From contig LSRY02000062.1 in NCBI GenBank assembly GCA_001643675.2, forward strand, positions 310,001-374,000: a stretch of DNA of 64,000 nt. The letters run 5' to 3'. Of the stretch, positions 23,558 through 34,845 are shown piece by piece. The stretch comes from Monocercomonoides exilis. Its lineage: Eukaryota > Preaxostyla > Oxymonadida > Polymastigidae. Each line of letters starts with the position of its first letter. Within the stretch, counting starts at the first letter, position 1. The position numbers and the translations under genes are program-made. Under the pieces are notes generated by a model. It saw only the letters and a program-made list of their open reading frames with translations. It was not told the origin of the DNA and searched no databases.

Positions 23558-23658
23558 TTATGCGTAGAGAAACAAAAACGATATGTCCATGTCATAACGT
23601 ATTGTGAATGCCAAATCATTTTTTATCACATTATTTCTACGTAATTAATTCATAACGG

Positions 23659-25057
23659 GGCAAAATGAAAGTATATTGGAACTCTCAATTTTGCACAAAA
23701 AAATAGTGAAAGTCATTTACGTTATATATTGATTCAATGTGCAAATTTTCAGCTATCGGAAAGTCTTTTTAAGAAGTTTAAAAAAACATGGAAAAGTCAA
23801 AAAAATTCTAATCTATGGTTTATGATCAAAAAAGTTTAATGGCAAGATCTGAAGAGGAAAAAAATAGTCAAACAGTATTTCTATTGTATACGATCTTCCA
23901 TGATAAAGAAGAAACGTGGAATTGGTTTTTCAAACGTTTTCAAGAGTTCGCTACCAAGGATTGCCCTAAATGCAGAAGCAAAAGGAGAATCAGGGAGGAA
24001 ACAGAAGGTTACAAATATCTTTGGTGTCAAACTTGCCGAAAAAAAACCTCAATATTTAAAAATTCCGTATTTTCCAAAATGGAACTACCAACGAATATAG
24101 TTTTGCAGATTCTATTGTTCTATTGGATTGGAATTGGATTAAAACAAATTCATTTGCTGACGGGTGTTTCATATCCAACTATTGGTGACTGGACAAGCGT
24201 TGTGAGAGTTGTGTGTACACAAATTTGGAACGAAACGATGCCGAAATTAGGAGAACCGGGAAAATACGTCGAAATAGATGAGGCTGTTTGGAGGAGAAGG
24301 AAATATGGAAGAGGAAGAAAGAAGGATTTGCTGTGGATTTTCGGAGGAGTTGAGAGGAAGGAAGGAGGAGGAGCTGGAACAAATTTTGTTATCATCGTGC
24401 CAGACAGGAAAAAAGAAACATTGATCCCTATTATTCAAGAAAGGATATTAGCAGGCGCAACAATTATTAGTGATGAATGGAAAAGCTATAATTGTCTGAA
24501 ACATATTGGTTATGAACATATAACGGTCTGTCATAAAAGGAACTTCAAAGATCCAGAAACCGGAGCATGTACCAATACAGTTGAAGGGTTGTGGAGTCAT
24601 TTAAGAGCGTTTTTTCCAAAGCATGGAGTAAGGAAAACATTCATTGCTGATTGTTTATCCATGTGGCTTGTTCAAAGGAATCTTAAACCAAGTTTTGCTG
24701 ATATTTTGCAAAAAATGATTCATTTTATTCCAGAAGAAAAACCCATTATTGCTGATGAAGAAATTGATTTTTCAGAAAATGAAGAAATTCCTGATGCTGA
24801 CGATATACTGCATGGGCCGCGTGATGATGAAAAAGAAGAAGATTCAAATAGCGTTGATGACGGAGAGGATGCTTCTAATTATTCTGATGAATAAGCAGAA
24901 ATTTTCATTTGATCAGCTTGAATAAAAAATTATTGAAAGTTTTTTTTAACGTTTTCCGACAACTTTTTTCACATTTCAATACTTTATAAACACAAAAGAA
25001 ATCAATAGAAACAAGAATAATTATAATTTGAAAGTTCCGATATTCTTTTGATTTGCC
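23659..25057 (+). mobile_element. Merlin-superfamily DNA transposon, copy 1 (about 1.4 kb)
   Basis: Imperfect terminal inverted repeats of about 34 bp lie at 23659-23692 and 25024-25057. They begin GGCAAAATGAAAGTATATTG and GGCAAATCAAAAGAATATCG when read inward. They flank one intact Merlin transposase gene. I found no convincing 8-bp target duplication, so the flanks have probably drifted. The left end is 101 bp from the 5' end of the tRNA-Phe gene. Confidence 0.8.
23815..24894 (+). CDS. Merlin (IS1016/IS1595-like) DDE transposase, intact
   Basis: One uninterrupted frame of 359 residues, with no intron. The N-terminal part has a CxxC...CxxC zinc-ribbon (CPKCRSKRR, WCQTCRKK), then an HTH-like segment (IGIGLKQIHLLTGVSYPTIG). 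The DDE/ISXO2-like catalytic core has D in VEIDEAVWRRRKYGRGRKKD, D in IISDEWKSY and E in TNTVEGLWSHLRAFFPKHG. Conserved family words are WIFGGVERKEGGG and VPDRKKETLIPII. It would cut and paste the element by binding its TIRs. An acidic C-terminal tail (EEDSNSVDDGEDASNYSDE) ends the protein. It is clearly related to, but diverged from, the second copy at 38.0-39.1 kb. An open frame in an inserted element suggests recent activity. Confidence 0.93.
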   Translation: MVYDQKSLMARSEEEKNSQTVFLLYTIFHDKEETWNWFFKRFQEFATKDCPKCRSKRRIREETEGYKYLWCQTCRKKTSIFKNSVFSKMELPTNIVLQILLFYWIGIGLKQIHLLTGVSYPTIGDWTSVVRVVCTQIWNETMPKLGEPGKYVEIDEAVWRRRKYGRGRKKDLLWIFGGVERKEGGGAGTNFVIIVPDRKKETLIPIIQERILAGATIISDEWKSYNCLKHIGYEHITVCHKRNFKDPETGACTNTVEGLWSHLRAFFPKHGVRKTFIADCLSMWLVQRNLKPSFADILQKMIHFIPEEKPIIADEEIDFSENEEIPDADDILHGPRDDEKEEDSNSVDDGEDASNYSDE

Positions 25058-25152
25058 GATGGGAAAAGTATTGGAGAAAAAACAAACGTAATAAATAAAA
25101 GAATTTAAGAAAAGATATTAATTCCAATGAAAAAGATGTAAAGGACAATTTT

Positions 25153-27180
25153 TTAAGAACTGTTAACATTCAAAAGATACTCGAGAACAGTTTGCTTGTG
25201 TTGGCATTGTTTAGTACTGGGCTCTTTTTGATTCTTGCAGGATTTTGCTGGTGCTTTTGCAATACACAAACAATCGTTATCAGGAGTCTGGCTATGTTCT
25301 GTTTGAATAAACTGAGTGAAAGAAGGAGGATGGATGTATGAATGATGATAGGTCTTTTTCTTTGAAGGCATTAATTGTTCCAGATTGAGAGATCGTGGTC
25401 GCGATAATGAACTTGAATATTTTTTGCTTTCCCAATGTTGGTTGAGACGAACGAAAACTTGGATGAGTTTCAATTGTACTTGACGTTGATGGAAGAGAAA
25501 AAATTGAAGGTGGAGAAGAAGTTAAATGAGAGGTATTAGTGGAAGTTACTCCTTCATTCATAAATGTCTCTTGTGATGATTGCAACTCAGATGAATGAGA
25601 AGGTGTTGTTTGATCCGAAATAAGAATTGTTGTTAGAGGTTGTGGAGAAGTAGATGAAGCTTGTTGTGTTGTTGATGAAGATGAGGTTTCATTTAAAGAA
25701 GAAGAAAGGTTTTGCATAGGTGGGAATATAACAGAAGAAGAATTAGCTGATGCTGAAGTTAGAAAAGAAGAATTATATGAGAAAAAAGTTGTTTGGCAGA
25801 CTTCCATTGATTAGGAAGAAGCCATTTCAAAGAAAAATCAATGTTGTTGGAAACAAAACCTTCATCGCTTTCAGAAATCGACGGAATTCGAGTATCTTCA
25901 TTCAAAGTTGTTACCACTTTTTGATCTCCGCTGGTTTTGCTATTTTTTTCATTGATCTGAATTTCTTGCTCAGTTGAAACATCACCTGAATAAAAAAATA
26001 AATATGGTATATGAAAAAAATAAAAATTTAATTGTTAATATAAATAAAGTCAATATGGGTAAAATATGAAAATTCAAACTATCTTCAAGTGCATGTAAAG
26101 ATGTTACTCTTGAAGTTGGAATTGAACTTGGATTTAGTCGATTAAGTAATCTGGCTCTGTATTTTTCATTTGCTAGTTCCTTTTTCTGTCTTTTTTCCTC
26201 AACTTTTGCAATTAGATCAGAGAGGAAAAGTTGATTAGCCTCAAAATCTGCCTCCGATAATGGGTTTTGCAATATGTGATAATTTGTTAAACAGCATGCA
26301 ACGTAAAAGTATTCAGCAATTGAAGAAATCTTTAAGGGCCAAGGTCGACGAAATATTGTGAATAATGTTTTCAAACGACCAAAAAAGCGTTCGACGTTTA
26401 CTCTATGTGCTGCAAGCTCTGGTGTCCCTACAGGTTTGGTAATTATTGCTCCCAATTCACTTTTTGCACCAACATAAGCCGAATCTGCCATGATTTTTCC
26501 TCCATCCAAACGTGCTGCGAACTGAGAGTAATGCTCACGAAACACGACATAGTCGTGAACTGCTCCGCCATGAACCTTGCTGACTGTACTTGCAGTTCCT
26601 GTTTTTGGATTCACTCCCACTTCAACTTTTACACAATAAATTTTGTGCTTTCCACTGAAACAATCGCTTCCACAATTAAATTCTTTTCCTGTTTTGTTTA
26701 CCGGAAAAACTGAACAATCAAAAACAAGTGCCACCTCCTCCGTTCCACGAATTCTGTCAGGTCTATACGTGAGAAATACATCAGATAAAGAGACTTTGAT
26801 GGATTGCAAGATCGAATGAATAAGTCGAATAGTTGCATCTTGTTTTTAAAGAAAAGGTGAGGTAATGAGATGAGAAACTGTTGGTGATCCAAAATGAAAA
26901 AAATTTAATAACAAGAATAACTGATAATCCAATTTTTCAATGACTCTGCGTTTCCCCGGATGAGGGTATATCTCAGGTTGAACAAGACGAACAAGAAGAT
27001 CAAACTCACTCTTTGTGAAACCAGTCATTCTGAAAAAGCCCAAATCTTTGTTAGTGAATTTGGACAATGCGTTTTCAATCAATGACAGTTTCTTTTCTTC
27101 CTCTTTTTGATGAGTAATTTAGGAAGAGCATTTCTTTCTTCAACGTGAGTTAAAATTTCCAAAAAATTTGATTGACTCAT
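25153..27180 (-). pseudogene. PIF/Harbinger transposase (DDE_Tnp_4), decayed copy 1
   Basis: Read on the minus strand it starts MSQSNFLEILTHVEERNALP at 27180. A frameshift near 27.1 kb precedes IENALSKFTNKDLGFFRMTG. An in-frame TAA at 26846-26848 follows LITSPFL where copy 2 has Gln. The catalytic domain is complete afterwards: VFDCSVFPVN (D), IMADSAYVGAKSE (D) and NVERFFGRLKTLF (E). Past an intron (26079-25986, donor GTTTGA) come LEDS-DVSTEQEI and WLLPNQWKSAK. A second frame disturbance near 25.78 kb leads into a Ser/Thr-rich tail. PIF/Harbinger elements usually also need a Myb-like partner protein; none is seen here. No TIRs were identified with confidence. At least two frame disturbances and one nonsense codon make it a pseudogene. 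Confidence 0.85.
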
Positions 27181-27950
27181 TTTCAGATTAAGACAGAAAA
27201 AGCTGATTGAACGAACACATTATTCGGTAATTTTTTTGTGATCCCCTTGTCCCACTTTTTATTTAATTCATCGTGAATGAATCAAAACGTTTTGTCTATG
27301 AATTTTTTGTTTTTGCACTTGAAAAAAAGAGGTTGATGAAAACAATTACAATTGACAATAACACAACGTTTTAGTTCTAGCGTGTCAAGTGCCCGGGAAT
27401 AATTCCCTTTTTAATTATTATAAAAGATCAATTAAAAATAAATCCCATTTTCGGTTTAAAAAAAAATAATCTTTGTGAGTTTTCTTACTTATAAAAACAA
27501 ATTTGAGTGAAACAACTCAAATCTCAACAGTTCATTTGAACGTTAGTTATATTCTTTCTTTATTTTATTTACTAACTTCTTATTCTTTGATAATTGCTTT
27601 ATCATATTTTTCATTCAATAAATTGATGAATCCAAACTAACGCAAAAACAACAGATGTAATTATTCACCACGATTCATGCAGAAGAATGAACAAATGAGT
27701 TTTCTTAAAAATAAACAAGTTTGTTAAGTTTAAATTGTTTTTACATAAAAATTGAGGTTGTATTTTGATTTTCTTATTGAATGAAAATATAAGCTTATAT
27801 GAATGCTTTTATTTGTAATAAAGTTGCGAATTCTTTCCAGTAATAAGCAATATAAAGTCTAAACTGATATGTGCTCACGTGGCAGTTGAAAATCCAATAA
27901 GCAATCATTTCGCCCTTGTGATAACAAGTCTCTAAATCATTAACACGTTA
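27181..27950. other. AT-rich spacer
   Basis: No gene is seen. A short palindromic patch, CCCGGGAATAATTCCC near 27.39 kb, is the only GC-rich spot and could be a transposon-end relic. Composition changes sharply at about 27.95 kb to C/T-rich coding-like sequence. Confidence 0.5.
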
Positions 27951-30900
27951 TTGTGCATGACCCATCTCAACATCATCCCTCTCGGCGGTTGTCCACTCCT
28001 CACTGCCCAACACCACTCAGCTTCCTCCATCTGCTCCTCCACTTGCCAAGTCAACCCAGCAACAAAATCTCCACTTTCCCTCTCTGCCCATGCCTCCCTC
28101 GCCCTCACAAACTTCTCCCTCTCCACCCCTCAACCTGTCATCTTCTCATTTCCCCTCTTCTCCACCCCAAATAATCTCCTCCCACATGCCAACTCCCCAA
28201 TCCCTGCCTCCTTCTCCATCTCCCACTCCTCTTTCTCCTCATTCATTCTCTTCTTCCACCTCTTTTTCTTCTTCTGCCATCTATCCCTCTTCTTCTCTCA
28301 CCCCATCTCCCGGCTATGCTGACATCCCCTCTTCCTTCACTCCCTCTGAGCAGTCAAACTCACCCAACTCTCCCTCTGCCTTCCTCAGCTCCCTCTCTGC
28401 GCATAAGTCTCTCTCTGTCCGTGCTGGTTCCCTTCATCTCAGAAGATCAGCTGATTCTTATTCAGAAAGTGGGCTGCAGCCAATCCTGCAAACATTTTTA
28501 GACGGAATTGAAGGCATTGACGTCACAGTGGCAGTGCTGGGGACACTTAGCAAGGTCGACGAGGCACGAAGTCCTGGGTTCAAGGCACGCACAAAACAGT
28601 TCGATTATCAATCTGAAAAGGTCACAACACTTGCTGCTCTTTCACCAGAAGATGGACATTGCAGTGCAGATAGAACAAGTTATTCTTCTTCATCATCATT
28701 CAAGACATCATTATCACATCCTCATTTACCAATTTGTGCTCTGACCTTTACTTCACATCAGATTCAGAACTTGCGTGGTATCTCCAACAGCTCTCAAAAC
28801 ACAGGTGCATATGCAGTTGCCTCAGCCACAACTGCCCTGCCTCAGTCAGTCCTCCTCTTCTCCCCCACTATCTGCCAGCCTGCTCTCTTCCCTCTCCTCT
28901 CTCCACTTACCAAGGAAATCGAGCTGTTGGTCACTCCAATCCTCTCCTTTGCATCACAGCAGAAGGAGAGCAGAGCAGGCAAGACAGCCAAGCAGCACGG
29001 CATGAACGCCACAAACAGCAGCCAGCTGCCCTCTCAGCAGCTCAGCAGCACTGGCTGGATGCTCAGTTGGGACCGCATTCGGAAGATCAGCGAGGCAGAC
29101 AGCGCAACCCAATCGTCTCTGATGCAGACGATGATGGACGAAGGTATCATCACCAGCGGCCCGCAGAAGGTTTCAATATGCTGGTCGATGCAGTCAATCA
29201 GATCCTGTCTCCACTCACATTCCACTAGGCGATGTCTTCATTGGCACAGAAGAGGCTGGCGGGGTAAAGCAGTGCTTTGGGTTATACACAGTCTGCTTCA
29301 TCGTCTTATGTATCGCTGGCTCCTGTAATGCCAACTTCTCCTTCATCATCATCATCGTCTTCTTCTGCAACGACTACTGCTTCTTCAACAGGTGTAGCTC
29401 CTTCTCGTTCAACTTCCACAGCGAAGTTAACAAACACTTCATCTGACAATACGCCACCTCTTCTTCACTCTTCCTCCACTTTGTCTGTCCCATTCGTTCG
29501 AGCAGCCACCTTTGTGATGCATCTAAACACTTCCACAAAATCTCCCTCTTCTTTTAGCGAAGAAAACTGCACTTCTGGTATCTCCCTCCGCTCACTCCCA
29601 AACAACCACACAGCTTTCACCTTATTCCTCTTCCTCATTTGCCAAGCACTCTGCATTCAATGCATCTCATTCCACTTCTCTCCTCCCTCTTCATCCTCCT
29701 CTTGTCGACTTCGGTCGCCCATTTGTCGTTGAGCAGTTCACCTCCTTCGCCGCACCCTGGCAATAGTTGACTGTGAAGGCGTCTTTAGAGCGGTGTGGGC
29801 AGTCGATGGAGGCGCACATCACAGCCTTGCACCAACGGGGCCACGTGTTCAGTATGGCAAGGAGATGTGCGTTCAGAATGGCAAGTGCTGCTTCCACAGA
29901 CGTAAGAGTTGCTTCGGCAGGGATGTTAGCAGCAGCTGTGGAGAGCTTCGTATCGGAGCTAAGTGAGATTTTGGAAGGTGTGCCTGTGGATGGGATGAAT
30001 GTGGCATATGGATCAGCACTGAAGGCATGCTCTTCCACTTCTCCACCAATCTCCAAGTCAGCTTTCAACAGTGATGAGGATAAGGATCGCGATACACTGT
30101 TGAGAGACAAGGCGTCGTCGGATGAAGGATGGGTATCTGTTCCTGCAAGCACACGATCATCATTATTTATTTCATCAACATCTCCTTTGAGATCATCCTC
30201 TTCTTCTGCTTCTATTTCTCCACTCTTAAATTCCACAAATTCACATGCTTTGGCAAAGGATCCTTCCGTTCAGTTATCAATCACTCTTTCTACTGCTTCC
30301 ACTCTTCCTTTCTCTCCCTTCTCCACATTCTCTCCTCTTGTTCTGTCTCTTCTCTGCACTCTTTTCACCTCTCCTTCTGTCAACTCGCACAGCAGGCAGC
30401 CGACTTCATCTCCCAGCGAATTTCACAGTTTGTGGTGGTTGGTGGAGCTAAAGAGAGACTGGCTATTTCATCTGGCTGTGGCAGCAGCAGCACATCTGAA
30501 GCAACAACAGTGATGAGAGGAGGCAAAAGAGACAATGGAAAGACCAGTGATTATGGAGATGATGGTGAAGACGATGAATCAGCAGATGATTTGGCTGCGA
30601 AGACGCGTGCAGATCTGCCCGACGATTTAATCAAAAGCGGGTCTGTTTCGCTGCAGCTGTCACCAGCAGTTATTCTCCCCCATGTGCAGCTGAATGACTT
30701 GGGGGTGCAGCTGAAGCGGATGTTGAAGATGCCTCTGCAGACGCTGTTTGTGTCGACCGCTCGCTGCCCTCTGCTTCCACGTGGGTGGATGGGTTCAGCA
30801 GAAGCTGCACTGGCGATGGGGAAGCTGCAGCAGACAATGTTCAGATAGCAAATGATAGGCAGCGTGGACTATTCGGATAGGAGAACACACTCACCGTCTT

Positions 30901-31142
30901 TGCCTCTTTCGTCACAAGCACCTCATAAGGAGCAGAATTCGGTGTCTTCATTGAGTGCAATCCAACAGAACACAGATGCTGTTTCATCATCATCAGCAGC
31001 AGTTGCTGAGCTCTCATCTTTTTCTGTACCAATTCCACCTCCGCTCACTTCTGCTGACACCTCCACCCAATCTACTCCTTCTCTATCTCTTTTGGCACCT
31101 TCTGTATCTCCTTCTTTATCTCCTTCTCCTCCACCTCCTTAG
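27951..31142 (+). pseudogene. Large Ser/Pro-rich coding region broken by frameshifts; product not recognised
   Basis: I do not recognise the product. About 3.2 kb of plus-strand sequence has coding-like composition, much richer in G+C than its surroundings and free of AT-rich introns, but it changes frame repeatedly. Open stretches run 28090-29190 (frame 1), about 29180-29235 (frame 2), 29240-29732 (frame 3), 29767-30513 (frame 1) and 30129-30848 (frame 3). An in-frame TAG at 30846-30848 precedes a Ser/Pro-rich tail to 31142. Non-repetitive parts look protein-like: LQPILQTFLDGIEGIDVTVA, GFNMLVDAVNQILSPLTF, LGDVFIGTEEAGGVKQCFG, SMEAHITALHQRGHV, SLQLSPAVILPHVQLNDLGV. Ser/Pro inserts of the same style occur in nearby intact genes, so this is probably a host gene. 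It is either a decayed copy or a real gene with sequencing indels in CT-rich tracts. Confidence 0.5.
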
Positions 31143-31461
31143 CTTCCTTCCCTCAGCTCTTCCATCAACCAGCTAGCTTAGCAGCTTCTGAACCCTAAAA
31201 ATCCTTCTGTTACAAACCCAGTTTCATGCACCAACGAAAAGTTTTCTTTATGAAATGAGTTAATCATATTAATCTGTCTCATTTTTCTATGCATGATTAT
31301 GCATTAACTGAACACTCCTTCAAGTTGAAAAATGAAAATTATCGATTGGAATTTTCTTTCAAAAAGAATTATTGAATTATTATTATGGAAACGAATGAAA
31401 GAACCTTAATCAAATCATTGTTGATATTCCCCCTTTGCTTTGTTTTTGTGATGATGAAAAA
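31143..31461. other. AT-rich spacer
   Basis: The spacer lies between the broken Ser/Pro-rich gene and the first pogo-like transposase. I looked here for a 5' TIR of the pogo-like element and did not find a convincing one. Confidence 0.4.
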
Positions 31462-32950
31462 ATGGATGAATATTTAGAAAAGGAAGATTGTGGAGAAGCT
31501 TCAAGCCAAAAGGCTGTCGAAGGAGAGAATGATTCAATGACGCTTGATTACCATGACATTGAAATCAATGCAGTAGACAGGGAGGAGATGTTGCTTGAAT
31601 TGTTTGATTCAATGGAATCGAAGAAGCTTAGGCCTACAGATTTATTCAAGAACGGATTAGTTACGAAAAGCAGCTTCTATCGTGCTGCAAAGGCAAGGAA
31701 GGAAGGAAGGGCCATTTGCAGAATAGGAAGACCTCCAATTCTGAACACGCGAAACAAAACTACATTCTTCTCAAAAATCAAAGATAAAATACAACTTGGT
31801 GCCTTTCCGTGTGCAAGACAAGTGAGAGACATAGTTGGATTTTTCTTTCTTTCTTTCTTTTTTTAAAGTTTTGTGTTTATATCTTTTTTCATGTATTTGT
31901 TAGGCAATAGAAGTCATATCCGAAGATCTACACAAGCCAACTCAGAGCATTCATGTGTGCCGCACTTGGCCATATTCTTTTATCAAGTCGAACGAGGACC
32001 TTTTCTTTGTACATCCCATTCATTTGCCAGCAGCGAGAGCTGCTCATTCTACAAACGAATGCCTTTTTCCTTGGTTTGAAAAAGATAAACATTTATTTGA
32101 TGAGCATCGGTATAAATCGCAATTAATTTTTAATCTGGACGAAGTGTTTATTACAACTCCTGAAGTCAAGCCAAGCCTGGTTGTTGCTTCATACAAAAAT
32201 GATGCATGCATGACGCTAGAGCCATCGCTCCCAGCAGGCATCTCAGGGCTCTTCCTAGTTTCAGCAGATGGAGTAAGTTATCTAGCTATTTTCAAAATCA
32301 GAGCAAAAAAACTACCAAAGGAAAACTCTGACGCAACTAAACACTCATTACGTTTCACGGTTGATGACACTCCCTCAGTGACTGCAGAAAGCTTCCGGTT
32401 CTTTTTCGAAAAAGCGATTGTTCCGTTTATGATCCAAAGAAAAAAAGTCGTCAAATGCGAAGAAGAGCATTGTTTACTATTCATGGATTCACTTGCTGCT
32501 CATTTGTCAAGGAATATCATACAATGTGCGAAGGACAACAGAATTGATCTATGCTTTCCTCCTTCACATACTTCTCATTTAGTTCAACCTTTGGATCTCC
32601 ACATCAATGCCAATTTTAAAAATTCTCTCAGAATAACTAATTACGAAACTCAAGAACCCAATGCGAGTTGTGCAAGGAGAAACTTTGTTTTAAAACTGAG
32701 AACTGCATTGCATGCTGCATTTAGTCCCTCTTCAATCACAGCTTCATTCAGAGATGCAGGCATCTGGCCTTTCAACCCTGATATTGTTCTATCAAAACTT
32801 CCAGAGAAAAAGCCTGAGTGGGCAAAAGTATCTTCAAAAATCATGGATCCTCAATTGCCTTATTTCAATGGAAGAATTTTTCTATCAACAGACCCAATGA
32901 CCTTTTATGATGACGGAGTTCATCCATATTTTTTTAATTTTCATGTTTAA
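31462..32950 (+). CDS. Pogo-like (DDE_1, Tc1/mariner) transposase, intact, one intron
   Basis: Exon 1 (31462-31821) and exon 2 (31904-32950) join to 468 residues without a stop. The 82-bp intron has GTGAGA at the donor and TTAG at the acceptor and contains a TTTC microsatellite. The N-terminal DNA-binding half has a CENP-B-type box (ICRIGRPPILNTRNKT). The DDE_1 core shows D in LIFNLDEVFITTPEV, D in LLFMDSLAAHLSRN and PPSHTSHLVQPLDLHINANF, where the third acidic residue is the D of QPLD. The C-terminal ASFRDAGIWPFNPDIVLSKL is a family hallmark. It would catalyse cut-and-paste at TA sites. Upstream Met options exist just before the chosen ATG, but MDEYLEKEDCGE is the first in the open frame. 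The element ends could not be located. It is divergent from the two other pogo-like genes in the window. Confidence 0.85.
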
Positions 32951-33060
32951 TAACATTTTCAAACTGTATTTTTTTTTAATGTTTAATATTTTGTTTTAAT
33001 GTTTATTATTTTTTTTAATGTTTATTATTTTTTATAATGTTTTATTTCAATAAAAAGATA
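32951..33060. repeat. Short AT tandem repeat after the pogo-like gene
   Basis: Three to four imperfect units of about 22 bp built on TTTTAATGTTTATTATTTTT follow the transposase stop codon. They probably lie in its 3'UTR. Confidence 0.6.
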
Positions 33061-33195
33061 ATATATGGCAGTTGATTTTTTCTCATTTGTTTTCAGAACA
33101 GATATCGTTCATATTTGAAAAAAAATCAATTATTAAAAAACGAAAAAAATGAAGTTCCGGGTTTATGACATGTCCCGGATTTTTTACACACTATA

Positions 33196-34845
33196 GCAGG
33201 GAGTTAACCCGCTCAGAAAAAGTGGAAAAAATGGGAATAAGATCAAAAAGCTGAAGTTGATGAAAAAAACTCAAGTTGCAAGATTGGCAGCATCCAGCGA
33301 AGCCAGGCTGTTGCATGATTCACACGAAAAGGGATTGTACTTTCACCTGGTTTGCGGTCTTTCGAAATCTGCCATTGAAGAAGGGGGAGTGATTTCTCGA
33401 CATTCGTTAAAAAGGGCTGAAAAAGCACAAAACTGTGGAAGACCAAAAGGAAAACCTGGAAAGCTGTTAATTTTTTCGAAATCAGATGAACTGAGAATTG
33501 TTACAAAGATAGAGGTGGATGCAGAAAAGGGGATTTATCATTCAAAGAAACAAATTGCAGAAATTGTGTGTTTGGAAAAGAATAATTTATGATCATTTAA
33601 TTATTTATAATTCCCAGGCAAATGAAATAAGAATGGAAAAGATAAGCGATGGAGATGATATAATATGTGTTGATAAACACTGGCCAAATAGATTTTTATC
33701 GAGATATTTTGAACTAAAGCTGAAGCGTCCAACACCTCTTCCAATTCATCGAGCTCTTTAAACATCAAAAGAAACAATTGCTCCATTCTTTGACATGGTC
33801 ACAAAATTTTTTGAAACGACAGAGGTCATTCCTCAGTTGTTTTTCAACTTGGATGAAACTTCTATGATTTTTTCTGTAAATCATTCATCAATTATTATCC
33901 CATCGTCGTCCACAACTCCATCAATAATTCCTGAGTCATCTCTCCCAATGTCAACAAGCATAATGTTTTTAGCAAGCGCTGACGGGGTCAGATATTTAGC
34001 GCTAATTTTTATTCTACGTTTAAATCTTCCTGAAGAATACAGAGAAGCCACAACTTAAACCGAGGTTTTTATCCCCAGCTCCAATGGTCATCTATCAGCG
34101 AGCGGATTTGCAGAAGTTTTCCAAAAAGCTATTTTGCCTTGCATGTTAAAAAAACGAACAACGATCGGAAAAGCAGAGAAACATATCATTTTGATCACGG
34201 ACGGAGGAACGGGCCATTTTTCAACAGAAGTTTTGAAGATATGCAAGGATAATTTAATTGATTTAATTCAACTTCCCTCACAAACCACTCATCTTATTCA
34301 ACCAAATGATCAGTACATTTTCGCGAATTTGAAGAAAAGTTTCAGCAAAGCAACGAATTGTGGAACATCAGCTTGTGCAAAAGATAGAAGAAAACTATTT
34401 GTTGAAGCTTTAAAGGATGCATTGGCAACGGGATCTTTTCCGTCGACTATTCGAGCGAGTTGGAAAATCACAGGGTGGAATCCGTTCAACCCAGAGATTG
34501 TTTTGAGCATCATCACCGACAAACCCCCAGAATGAAGCGAATCTATCAAAACATCTACCAAATGCATTGCAAATTCGAGATCTGGAAGAATTTTTTCTAA
34601 CTCAAATGATTTCCTCGAATTAACAAAATAAAATAATGAACTGGATATTTAACACATTCGCATAGAAGTGTTCAGATTTTTACTCTGTTCCTATAGTATT
34701 TCATGATATTTTTTAGTAATAAGACTTTATTGATTGCCTTCTTTGTTTTTTCTTTATTTTTTTTCACAAGCAATTCAAAAAATGTTAAAAATATGAACTG
34801 ATCAGGTGAGCGGGTTTACTCCCCTGAGCGGGTTAACTCCCCGAC
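33196..34845 (+). mobile_element. Pogo/Tc1-mariner-type transposon, full length, about 1.65 kb
   Basis: The TIRs read inward GCAGGGAGTTAACCCGCTC (33196-33216) and GTCGGGGAGTTAACCCGCTC (34824-34845). TA dinucleotides flank both ends (33194-33195 and 34846-34847), matching Tc1/mariner target duplication. A second, diverged TIR-like unit (GAGCGGGTTTACTCCCC) sits directly inside the right end near 34808. The encoded transposase is broken. Confidence 0.85.
33260..34535 (+). pseudogene. Pogo-like transposase with two in-frame TAA codons
   Basis: The frame starts at MKKTQVARLAASSEARLLHD and contains a CENP-B-like box (CGRPKGKPGKLLIF). A 52-bp intron (33566-33617, GTGTGT to CCCAG) joins IAEI to ANEIRMEK. 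TAA at 33759-33761 (after PIHRAL) and TAA at 34056-34058 (after EYREATT) interrupt an otherwise continuous frame. The catalytic words are LFFNLDETSMIF, IILITDGGTGHFSTE and LPSQTTHLIQPNDQYIFAN, with D of NDQY as the probable third acid. ASWKITGWNPFNPEIVLSII closes the domain. The gene lies inside well-preserved TIRs, so the element may still be mobilised in trans, but it cannot encode its own full transposase. Confidence 0.85.

Noticed and set aside
23815-24894. Recent bacterial gene transfer (ISXO2/IS1595-like transposase)
   Set aside because: Merlin is the established eukaryotic branch of IS1016/IS1595. The element has eukaryotic-type TIRs, a second subfamily is present in the window, and base composition matches the surroundings.
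27385-27410. CCCGGGAATAATTCCC palindrome as an element terminus
   Set aside because: No partner end and no coding content between this site and the next features. Left as a note in the spacer entry.
28090-29328. COG-complex (COG7-like) identity for the Ser/Pro-rich broken gene
   Set aside because: Only loosely similar helical words; no conserved block could be aligned by eye, so no function is assigned.
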